Source: Paracoccaceae bacterium
GTDB taxonomy: Bacteria; Pseudomonadota; Alphaproteobacteria; Rhodobacterales; Rhodobacteraceae
Length of the DNA stretch: 24,633 nucleotides
Direction: 5' to 3'
Assembly: GCA_007121115.1 (NCBI GenBank)
Contig: SKMI01000258.1
Location: forward strand, 1 to 24,633
Below, in pieces: positions 16,382 through 23,998 of this stretch. Both the position numbers and the translations under genes were made by a program. The notes under the pieces are model-generated. The model had not been told where the DNA came from and did no database searches. It was given only the letters and a program-made list of their open reading frames with translations. Positions within the stretch are counted from its first letter, which is position 1; each line of letters begins with the position of its first letter.

Positions 16382-17041
16382 TCAGCGCGTGGCTTCGGTC
16401 AGCCGTCGGGTGACATAGTCGCTGACATGCTTCAGCATCGGCTGCATGTGCCGTTCTTCATCCTTGAAGAAGTGGTCGGCGCCCTCGACCTGCGTGTGGG
16501 TGATGGTGATGCCGCGCTGCTCGTGCAGCTTGGCCACCAGCGTTTCGATATCGCGCGGGGGCGCGATCCGGTCGGCGGTGCCGTTGATGATCAGCCCCGA
16601 GGCCGGGCAGGGCGCCAGAAAGCTGAAGTCATACATGTTGGCGGGCGGCGCGACCGAAATGAAACCGGTGATATCGGGCCGCCGCATCAGCAGCTGCATG
16701 CCGATCCAGGCGCCGAAGCTGAAGCCCGCGACCCAGCAATGGCGGCTGTTCTGGTTCATCGCCTGCAGGTAATCGAGCGCCGAGGCCGCATCGGACAATT
16801 CGCCCACGCCCTGATCGAACTCGCCCTGGCTGCGCCCGACCCCGCGGAAATTGAACCGCAGAACCGAAAAGCCCATCTGGTGAAAGGCATAGTGCAGGTT
16901 GTAGACAACCTTGTTGTTCATGGTGCCGCCGAACTGCGGGTGCGGGTGCAGCACGATCGCCAGCGGCGCGTCGCGGCGCGGCTGCGGGTGGTAGCGGCCT
17001 TCCAGCCTGCCTTCGGGTCCGGGAAAGATGACTTCGGGCAT
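16382..17041 (-). CDS. Alpha/beta hydrolase, COG2945 type
   Basis: The 219-residue protein has a complete serine hydrolase triad. Ser108 lies in the nucleophile elbow GFSFGAW, Asp157 in INGTADRI and His190 in EGADHFF. The segments LHPHPQFGGTMNNKVVY (31-47), LRFNFRGVGRSQGEFD (61-76) and LLMRRPDITGFISVAPP (117-133) are characteristic of a highly conserved alphaproteobacterial hydrolase group whose substrate is not known. No signal peptide is seen, so it is cytosolic. It converges on ntrX with a 15-bp gap and diverges from iscR across 213 bp. The iscR operator candidate is about 76 bp upstream of its start and could also affect it, though no leftward promoter is evident. Fold assignment is firm; function is unknown. 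Confidence 0.9.
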   Translation of the reverse strand: MPEVIFPGPEGRLEGRYHPQPRRDAPLAIVLHPHPQFGGTMNNKVVYNLHYAFHQMGFSVLRFNFRGVGRSQGEFDQGVGELSDAASALDYLQAMNQNSRHCWVAGFSFGAWIGMQLLMRRPDITGFISVAPPANMYDFSFLAPCPASGLIINGTADRIAPPRDIETLVAKLHEQRGITITHTQVEGADHFFKDEERHMQPMLKHVSDYVTRRLTEATR

Positions 17042-17093
17042 CGGGCGCCTTTTCTTCGGTCGAAGCCGCCCGAGATCGCGGGCGGTGCGAGAC

Positions 17094-17123
17094 TTGACGC
17101 GGCACCACCAAGCAACCTAGAAT
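17094..17123 (+). promoter_or_regulatory. Sigma-70-like promoter of the iscR-suf operon
   Basis: TTGACG (17094-17099) and TAGAAT (17118-17123) are separated by 18 bp. Each box matches 5 of 6 consensus bases, the best promoter match I found in the window. Transcription would start near 17130, giving a leader of about 125 nt before the iscR ATG at 17255. The -10 box is the left half of a dyad at 17118-17130, so a bound regulator would block RNA polymerase. Confidence 0.6.
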
Positions 17124-17130
17124 AATTCTA
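17118..17130. promoter_or_regulatory. TAGAA-N3-TTCTA dyad, probable iron-responsive operator
   Basis: TAGAATAATTCTA is a near-perfect dyad: its 6-bp arms (TAGAAT, ATTCTA) flank a central A. It stands out in GC-rich surroundings and covers the -10 box of the iscR promoter. The shape resembles the Irr/ICE operators of alphaproteobacteria, whose half-sites read TTAGAA. Binding of Irr is expected from family knowledge and position; IscR binding is the alternative. The same TAGAA-N3-TTCTA pattern recurs at 18503-18515. Confidence 0.55.
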
Positions 17131-17254
17131 AGTCATGGGATGCCACCTGTGGCGCGACGCAGTTACGCCGCGCCGCCGGATACGTCAATGTTTTTGCTGT
17201 TCGTTCGGGTGTGCCGGTTGGCGTCCCGCGCCGTGCCGCAGCGGGGATGCGCAG

Positions 17255-17713
17255 ATGAAACTGTCCACCAAAGGCCGTTATGCGATGATCGCGCTGGTCG
17301 ATCTGGCGCTGGCGCCGCAGGGCAAGCTGGTTTCGCTGAACGAGATTGCGGCGCGGCAGAAGATGTCGCTGGCCTATCTGGAGCAGCTGTTCGTCAAGCT
17401 CCGCCGGGCCGGGCTGGTGGAAAGCGTGCGCGGTCCCGGCGGTGGGTATCGGCTGGCGCGCCCGGCCGAGGATGTGCGCGTGGCGCAGGTGCTGGAAGCC
17501 GTGGACGAGACCGTGAGCGCCCTGGAGAAGGGCGCGGGGGCACGCGGCGCGGTCTCGGGGTCGCGCGCGCAATCGCTCAGCAACCGGTTGTGGGAGGGGC
17601 TGTCGGCGCATGTCTACGTCTTCCTGCATCAGACGCGACTGTCGGATGTGGCGGGCAACGCGCTGAGCCCATGCCCCGCGGTGCCGTCGCTGTTCGAGAT
17701 GGTGGACGAATGA
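17255..17713 (+). CDS. iscR: Rrf2-family regulator IscR without the classical cluster ligands
   Basis: The 152-residue protein is an Rrf2-type winged-helix regulator. It begins MKLSTKGRYAMIALVDLAL, and the recognition region reads MSLAYLEQLFVKLRRAGLV then VRGPGGGYRLAR (about 37-69). By similarity and position it is the IscR of the isc-suf operon. In E. coli IscR three Cys and one His (CLTH) hold a 2Fe-2S cluster. The matching stretch here (about 85-113) contains no Cys, with Ser107 and Asn110 in place of the last Cys and the His. The only Cys is Cys140 near the C-terminus. An iron-responsive IscR with altered ligands is known from Rhodobacter sphaeroides, so this may be a clade trait. GGGGA precedes the ATG by 7 nt. 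The frame stays open upstream to an ATG at 17135. Confidence 0.9.
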   Translation: MKLSTKGRYAMIALVDLALAPQGKLVSLNEIAARQKMSLAYLEQLFVKLRRAGLVESVRGPGGGYRLARPAEDVRVAQVLEAVDETVSALEKGAGARGAVSGSRAQSLSNRLWEGLSAHVYVFLHQTRLSDVAGNALSPCPAVPSLFEMVDE

Positions 17714-17727
17714 GGATGGCGGCTTTT

Positions 17728-17796
17728 GGGGGCGCTGCCCCCGTCGCGCATTATGCGCGACTCCCCCAGGGTATTTTCGGCAAGATGAAGCAGGGG
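17728..17796 (+). repeat. Structured intergenic repeat, copy B
   Basis: The second copy lies between iscR and iscS. Hairpin 1 is GGGGGC-GCT-GCCCCC (17728-17742). Hairpin 2 is GTCGCGCA-TTA-TGCGCGAC (17743-17761), a perfect 8-bp stem with different bases from copies A and C. The conserved tail CTCCCCCAGGGTATTTTCGG then CAAGATGAAG follows to about 17790. The final AGGGG serves as the probable ribosome-binding site of iscS. It could lower or tune expression of iscS and the suf genes relative to iscR. Confidence 0.8.
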
Positions 17797-17801
17797 TGGT
17801 G

Positions 17802-18875
17802 ATGGGGGCGCGGGTCTACATGGACTGGAACGCCACGGCGCCGCTGCGCCAGGAGGCGCGCGAAGCCATGGCGGCGGCGATGGATGTGGTGGGCAATCCG
17901 TCCTCGGTCCACGCCGAGGGGCGCGCGGCGAAGGCGCTGGTGGAGCGGGCGCGGGCGCAGGTGGCCGCCGCGCTTGGCGCCGACGGGGCGGATGTTGTGT
18001 TCACTTCGGGGGCCACCGAAGCGGCGGCGCTGGCGCTGGCGGGGCGCGGGCTGATGGGCGCGCCGGTCGAGCATGACGCGGTGCGCGCCTGGATCGACGC
18101 GGTGCTGGCGGTGGACCGGGCCGGGCAGGTGACGGTGCCGGATCCGGGGCGATCGGTATTGCAACTGGCCAATTCCGAAACCGGCGTGGTGCAGGCGGCG
18201 TTGCCCGAGGGGCTGGCGCTCAGCGATCTGAGCCAGGCTTTCGGCAAGCTGCCGGTGGCGTTCAACTGGCTGGGCTGTGAGGCCGCGTTGGTGGCGGCGC
18301 ACAAGCTGGGTGGGCCGAAGGGTGTGGGCGCGCTGGTGCTGCGTCGTGGGCTGGACGTGGACGCGCAGATCCGTGGCGGCGGGCAGGAGCAGGGGCGCCG
18401 CGCGGGCACCGAGAACGTCATTGGCATCGCCGGCTTCGGGGCCGCGGCCGAGGCGGCGGCGCGCGAACTGGCGGATGGGGTCTGGGACGAGGTGGCCGAA
18501 ATTAGAAATATTCTAGAAAAGGCTCTGGACGCGGCGGGGGGCATGACTATTTTAATCGGGAATTCAGGGCCGCGCCTGCCCAACACCCTGTGCTTCGCCG
18601 CTCCGGGCTGGAAGGCCGAGACACAGGTGATGGCAATGGACCTGGCAGGCTTTGCCATATCGGCGGGGTCGGCCTGTTCCTCGGGCAAGGTCCGGGCCAG
18701 CCCGGTACTGCGGGCGATGGGATATGACGAGGCTGTGGCGGCGTCCGCCGTCAGGGTCTCGTTGGGTCCGGGGGTGACGCGCACCGATGTGGAGCGCTTT
18801 GCCGATGTCTGGACCCGTGCGGCGCGGCGCCAGGCGGCGCGGATGATGCGAGAAGATGGGGCCGCGGCCCGATAG
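17802..18875 (+). CDS. iscS: Compact type I cysteine desulfurase IscS/NifS-like
   Basis: The enzyme takes sulfur from L-cysteine with PLP and forms a persulfide for Fe-S cluster assembly. The 357-residue protein has the type I hallmarks: YMDWNATAP, GNPSSVHAEG, FTSGATEAA, His91 in VEHDAV, Asp142 and Gln145 in DLSQ, PLP-binding Lys168 in AAHKLGGPKG, RAGTENV, and catalytic Cys292 in SAGSACSSGK. It is about 40 residues shorter than E. coli IscS. The loss is between the His and the Asp of the PLP pocket, but all catalytic residues remain. GTGs at 17796 and 17799 are alternative starts; the ATG at 17802 follows AGGGG. Around 18501-18566 the codons become unusually AT-rich (AGA, CTA, TTA), coinciding with an operator-like dyad. 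It lies 41 bp before sufB. Confidence 0.92.
   Translation: MGARVYMDWNATAPLRQEAREAMAAAMDVVGNPSSVHAEGRAAKALVERARAQVAAALGADGADVVFTSGATEAAALALAGRGLMGAPVEHDAVRAWIDAVLAVDRAGQVTVPDPGRSVLQLANSETGVVQAALPEGLALSDLSQAFGKLPVAFNWLGCEAALVAAHKLGGPKGVGALVLRRGLDVDAQIRGGGQEQGRRAGTENVIGIAGFGAAAEAAARELADGVWDEVAEIRNILEKALDAAGGMTILIGNSGPRLPNTLCFAAPGWKAETQVMAMDLAGFAISAGSACSSGKVRASPVLRAMGYDEAVAASAVRVSLGPGVTRTDVERFADVWTRAARRQAARMMREDGAAAR
18503..18515. promoter_or_regulatory. Intragenic TAGAA-N3-TTCTA dyad inside iscS
   Basis: TAGAAATATTCTA lies within the iscS reading frame and repeats the half-sites and spacing of the dyad at the iscR promoter. The six codons covering it are ATT AGA AAT ATT CTA GAA, which contrast with the GC-ending codons around them. 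A second AT patch (ACT ATT TTA) lies 30 bp downstream. It sits about 400 bp before sufB. No good -35/-10 pair is apparent beside it on either strand. Regulator binding is an inference from the repeated pattern. Confidence 0.4.
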
Positions 18876-18915
18876 AGAGACCGGGCGCAGGTCTGGAAAC
18901 AGGCGGGAGAAAGGG

Positions 18916-20453
<1,538 letters not shown>

Positions 20454-20457
<4 letters not shown>

Positions 20458-20621
20458 AGCGCATCGATGGCATGCACCCCGGCAATCTGGAAATTGCCGA
20501 GGATGTGCATGTCAGCCGCGCAGCGATGATCGGCGGCGATCTGCTGGTGCGCGGCCCTGTGCGTGTCATCGTTGGCGGGATGGTCGGTGGCACGCCGATC
20601 GCGGATGGCAGCGACGTGTAA
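20454..20621 (+). CDS. Small unrecognised protein coupled to sufB
   Basis: A 55-codon frame begins with a GTG overlapping the sufB stop as GTGA, with GAGGG about 9 nt upstream. That geometry suggests translational coupling. The product contains HPGNLEIAEDVHVSRAAMIG then GDLLVRGPVRVIVGG, which alternates hydrophobic and polar residues like a short beta-helix or hexapeptide-type fold; no cysteines are present. An internal ATG at 20472 is an alternative start. I do not recognise a family. Support is its position between sufB and sufC, GC-ending codons and the overlap. After its stop, 95 bp separate it from sufC. It could be a small accessory of the Suf scaffold or a spurious frame. Confidence 0.5.
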
Positions 20622-20716
20622 CTGAATGGAATGGCGCAGCGCGTGGTGATATGGGGCACGGGCAGGACTTTCGGGCCCGGAATGCGCGAAGAGTGACCGA
20701 ATGAGGAATACGAAAA

Positions 20717-21472
20717 ATGCTGGAAATCAAGAACCTGCACGCTGAACTTGAAGAAGACTCCGAGGTGAAGATCCTCCATGGCGTGGACCTGGCCGTCAAG
20801 GCGGGCGAGGTGCACGCGATCATGGGGCCAAACGGGTCGGGCAAGTCGACGCTGGGCTATGTGCTTTCGGGGCGTGACGGCTACGAGGTCACCGAGGGCA
20901 GCGCCACGCTGGAAGGCGCGGACCTGCTGGACATGGAGCCCGAGGAGCGGGCCGCCGCCGGGCTGTTTCTGGCGTTCCAGTATCCGGTGGAGATCCCCGG
21001 CGTGGGCAACATGACCTTCATGCGCACGGCGGTAAACGCGCAGCGCAAGGCGCGCGGGCAGGAAGAGCTTTCGGCGGGTGACTTCCTGAAGCTGGTGCGC
21101 GCCAAGGCGAAGGACCTGAAGATCGAGCCCGAAATGCTGAAGCGCCCGGTCAATACGGGTTTTTCGGGCGGCGAGAAGAAGCGCAACGAAATTCTTCAGA
21201 TGGCGCTGCTGGAGCCCAAGATGTGCGTGCTGGACGAGACCGATTCAGGGCTGGACGTGGACGCGATGAAGCTGGTCGCCGACGGCGTGAACGCGCTGCG
21301 CGATGAAGGCCGGGCGTTTTTGGTCATCACCCACTACCAGCGACTGCTGAACCACATCACACCGGACGTGGTCCATATCATGTCCGAGGGGCGGATCATC
21401 CGCACCGGCGGGCCGGAACTGGCGCTGGAGGTCGAGGAACAGGGCTACGGCCACATCCTGGAGGCGGTCTGA
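20717..21472 (+). CDS. sufC: Fe-S cluster assembly ATPase SufC
   Basis: SufC is the cytosolic ABC-type ATPase that drives conformational change of the SufBC2D scaffold; it is not a transporter. The 251-residue protein has Walker A GPNGSGKST (37-45), a Q-loop in LAFQYPVEIPGV, the signature FSGGEKKRNE (149-158), which is the SufC form of the ABC signature, Walker B MCVLDETDSGLDVDAM, and the switch His in VITHYQRLL. The length is typical. GAGGAA lies about 10 nt before the ATG. The stop overlaps the sufD start by one base (TGATG), so the two are coupled. Confidence 0.97.
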   Translation: MLEIKNLHAELEEDSEVKILHGVDLAVKAGEVHAIMGPNGSGKSTLGYVLSGRDGYEVTEGSATLEGADLLDMEPEERAAAGLFLAFQYPVEIPGVGNMTFMRTAVNAQRKARGQEELSAGDFLKLVRAKAKDLKIEPEMLKRPVNTGFSGGEKKRNEILQMALLEPKMCVLDETDSGLDVDAMKLVADGVNALRDEGRAFLVITHYQRLLNHITPDVVHIMSEGRIIRTGGPELALEVEEQGYGHILEAV

Positions 21473-22776
21473 TGGTCTTTCCGAGGCAGAAGCTGCTGGC
21501 CCAGAAGCGCGATGCCGCCGAAGCCCGGCTGGCACCGCTGTCCCTGCCGCAGGGGGGCAAGTGGATCACCGCGGCGCGCGAGAATGCTCGGGCAAGGCTG
21601 TCCGCCATGGGCCTGCCGGTGAAGCGCGATGAATACTGGAAATATACCGATCCCGCGACCCTGACGGCAGCAGAGGCGCCGGAGGCGGCGCTGTTCCAGA
21701 CCGCCGACGAAGCGCCGCTCTTTGACGCGCAGGACCGGTTGAAGATCGTTTTCGTGGACGGGGTGTTTGACGCCGCTGCGTCCGACGATCTGGCGCTGGA
21801 GGGCGTGGAAATCGCGCTTCTGTCCGAGGCTGCGCAGTCTGACCTGCATTGGGCGCGCGACCTCTATGGCGCGCTTGAAGCGGATGGCCAGAAACCGGTG
21901 GAGCGCCCGTTGGCCACGTTCAACACCGCCCATGCCACCGAAGGCGTCCTGATCCGCGCCACCGGCAAGGCGGCGCGCCCGATTTCGCTGGTCTATCGTC
22001 GCCGGGATGCTGGGGCGGATGCGGTGCTGCACCATGTGGTCAAACTCGAACCCGGGGCCGAGTTGACGGTGCTGGAGGATGGCCCCGCCGCGGCGCGGTT
22101 CAACCAGGTGATGGAGGCAGATGTGGCCGACGGCGCCACGCTGCACCATGTCCGCGCCCAGGGGCGCGACCATGAACGCCGCACGGCGGCACATCTGTTT
22201 GCGCGGCTGGGCGAGGGCTCGGTCTTCAAGTCCTTCACCCTGACCGCCAACGGCGCCATGGTGCGCAACGAGGCGGTGATCCGTCTGAACGGCAAGGGCG
22301 GTGTGGCCCATATCGCCGGGACGACCGTGGGCGACGGCGCTTTCCACCATGACGACACGGTGTTCATCACCCATGCCGCGCCCGGCTGCGAAAGCCGTCA
22401 GGTGTTCAAGAAGGTGCTGCGCCACGGCGCCGTGGGGGTGTTCCAGGGCAAGATCCTGGTCGAGCAGCCCGCGCAACTGACCGATGGCTATCAGATCAGC
22501 CAGGCGCTGTTGCTGGACGAGAACGCGCAGTTCCTGGCCAAGCCCGAGCTGGAAATCTACGCCGATGACGTGAAGTGCAGCCACGGCTCCACCTCGGGCG
22601 AAATTGACCCCACGTCGCTCTTTTACCTGCGCGCGCGCGGCATCCCCGACGCCGAGGCGAAGCTCTTGCTGGTGCTGGCGTTTCTGGCCGAGGCGCTGGA
22701 CGAGATCGAGGATCCGTCGCTTGCCGAGGATCTGCGCGAGCGGATCGAGAATTGGCTGCGGCGCCACGCGGACTAG
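21472..22776 (+). CDS. sufD: Fe-S cluster scaffold component SufD
   Basis: SufD pairs with SufB in the SufBC2D scaffold and helps bring iron to the site of cluster formation. The 434-residue protein has a helical N-terminal part (DEYWKYTDP near 52-60) and a beta-helix core. Its C-terminal part reads DDVKCSHGSTSGEIDPTSLF, with His371 at the position of the functional His of SufD, followed by FYLRARGIPDAEAKLLLVLAF. That ending aligns with the SufB end and shows the usual SufB-SufD kinship. It starts at the ATG overlapping the sufC stop. About 130 bp follow before the next gene, with repeat copy C in between. Confidence 0.95.
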   Translation: MVFPRQKLLAQKRDAAEARLAPLSLPQGGKWITAARENARARLSAMGLPVKRDEYWKYTDPATLTAAEAPEAALFQTADEAPLFDAQDRLKIVFVDGVFDAAASDDLALEGVEIALLSEAAQSDLHWARDLYGALEADGQKPVERPLATFNTAHATEGVLIRATGKAARPISLVYRRRDAGADAVLHHVVKLEPGAELTVLEDGPAAARFNQVMEADVADGATLHHVRAQGRDHERRTAAHLFARLGEGSVFKSFTLTANGAMVRNEAVIRLNGKGGVAHIAGTTVGDGAFHHDDTVFITHAAPGCESRQVFKKVLRHGAVGVFQGKILVEQPAQLTDGYQISQALLLDENAQFLAKPELEIYADDVKCSHGSTSGEIDPTSLFYLRARGIPDAEAKLLLVLAFLAEALDEIEDPSLAEDLRERIENWLRRHAD

Positions 22777-22789
22777 GATCACGGGGAAA

Positions 22790-22870
22790 GGGGGTTGCCG
22801 CCCCCGTCCGGCCCCTGCAGGGGCCGGACACCCCCGCGGGTATTTCGGGCAAGATGAAGCGGGCGGGGCG
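22790..22870 (+). repeat. Structured intergenic repeat, copy C
   Basis: The third copy lies between sufD and the first membrane protein gene. Hairpin 1 pairs GGGGG (22790-22794) with CCCCC (22801-22805). Hairpin 2 is a perfect 24-bp palindrome at 22806-22829, from GTCC to GGAC with TGCA at its centre. The conserved tail follows: ACCCCCGCGGGTATTTCGGG and CAAGATGAAGCGGG (about 22828-22863). There is no T tract, so it is not a textbook terminator, but it is a strong RNA structure within the suf operon. Confidence 0.8.
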
Positions 22871-22905
22871 CATCTGCGCTCCGCGTGTCATTGGAGCAGG
22901 CGAAC

Positions 22906-23397
22906 GTGTCGATCACGTTGAGCATCGTGAGCAGTTACCGGCGCCCGCGGGACGTGTTCCGTGGGCTTCTGGCGCAGGGGCGGCGCGAGGATCGGGCGCT
23001 GATGTATCTCATGGTGAGTTGCCTGCTGCTTTTTGCGGCGCAATGGCCACGTCTGATGCGCGAGGCGGAGAGCGGCGGCGAGGTGCCGTTTCAGGCGCTG
23101 GTCGCGGGCGCGCTGTTCGGCTGGCTGTTCCTGGCACCGCTGTTCTTCTTTGCCGTGGCGGCGGTCTTGCATCTGATGCTGCGCGGGCTGCGCCGATCCA
23201 GCACCTGGCACGGGGCGCGGATGGTGCTGTTCTGGTCGCTGCTGGCGATCTCGCCCGCGATGCTGTTTCACGGGTTGCTGCTGGGCTATGCCGGGCCGGG
23301 GCCGGGTGCGACCGTGGTGGGGTTTGTGGTCCTTGGCGCTTTCCTCTACATACTCGCGCAGGGCTTGCGGGAACTGGCCGCAGGCGAGGCTGGTTGA
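22906..23397 (+). CDS. Yip1-like integral membrane protein
   Basis: The 163-residue protein has about four hydrophobic segments: near 30-46, 59-87, 97-122 and 131-148. A cytosolic N-terminal stretch (SYRRPRDVFRGLLAQGRRED) precedes the first helix, as in Yip1-domain proteins of alphaproteobacteria. Its function is unknown. I chose the GTG at 22906 because GGAG lies about 9 nt before it; a GTG at 22885 would add seven residues. The gene follows repeat C and is followed within 1 bp by a second membrane protein of the same kind. With sufS overlapping the next gene, the pair sits inside the suf operon, which suggests a role near Fe-S assembly or only shared transcription. Confidence 0.72.
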   Translation: MSITLSIVSSYRRPRDVFRGLLAQGRREDRALMYLMVSCLLLFAAQWPRLMREAESGGEVPFQALVAGALFGWLFLAPLFFFAVAAVLHLMLRGLRRSSTWHGARMVLFWSLLAISPAMLFHGLLLGYAGPGPGATVVGFVVLGAFLYILAQGLRELAAGEAG

Positions 23398-23398
23398 T

Positions 23399-23998
23399 AT
23401 GGGCGCGACGATGAACCTGAACGCTGCTTTCCTGCGCGACAAGCTGCGCGAAACCCTTGCCGATCCGCAGGCGGCGGCGCGGTCGCTGATCGATCTGAAC
23501 CCGCCGGTGGAGGGGCGCTGGCTGGGCCTTGCACTGGTCGCGGTGCTGAGTGCCTTCATGGGGCAGGTGGGCGTGCTGATGCTGGCCGCGGATCAGACCC
23601 CGCTGGCCGTGGGGGCCGGGGCCTCGGTGGTGGTGCAAGGCGTGTTGCTGGTGATCACCGTCTTTGCCGTCCACGGGGTGGGCCGGATGTTCGGTGGCAC
23701 CGGGGAATTCCCGGACGCACTGCTGCTGGTAGCCTGGCTGCAGTTCCTGATGGTGGGGCTGCAGGCGGTGCAGTTGCTCTCGCTCCTGCTGATCCCGCCG
23801 CTGGCGGGCATGATCGGTATCCTGTCGATCGCGCTGTTCCTGTGGGTGCTGACGAATTTCGTTTCGGTCCTGCACGGGTTCGACAGTCTGGTACGGGTGT
23901 TCGGGATGATCATTGTCAGCTTCATGGCCATCGCCTTTCTGGTGGCCTTCGTGCTGGCGCTGCTGGGAGTTCAGGGACCGGGGGTGGCGGATGCTTGA
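23399..23998 (+). CDS. Yip1-family integral membrane protein
   Basis: The 199-residue protein has a soluble N-terminal part (about 1-40: LRDKLRETLADPQAAARSLIDL) and about five hydrophobic segments near 43-66, 74-98, 105-133, 137-158 and 167-192. Pro-Pro-Leu in the middle and the topology match the Yip1 domain. No enzymatic motif is visible. The ATG lies 1 bp after the preceding stop; an ATG four codons later is an alternative. The stop overlaps the sufS start by 8 bp, so it is translated as part of the suf operon. Its biochemical role is unknown. Confidence 0.8.
   Translation: MGATMNLNAAFLRDKLRETLADPQAAARSLIDLNPPVEGRWLGLALVAVLSAFMGQVGVLMLAADQTPLAVGAGASVVVQGVLLVITVFAVHGVGRMFGGTGEFPDALLLVAWLQFLMVGLQAVQLLSLLLIPPLAGMIGILSIALFLWVLTNFVSVLHGFDSLVRVFGMIIVSFMAIAFLVAFVLALLGVQGPGVADA

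Noticed and set aside
18479..18556. A promoter directly overlapping the intragenic dyad, as at iscR
   Set aside because: No TTG-like -35 box lies 16-18 bp upstream of either arm on either strand, so only the dyad is reported, not a promoter.
20631..20696. 21-codon frame starting MAQRVV between the small suf gene and sufC
   Set aside because: Too short, weak ribosome-binding site and no conserved feature; kept only as untranslated spacer.
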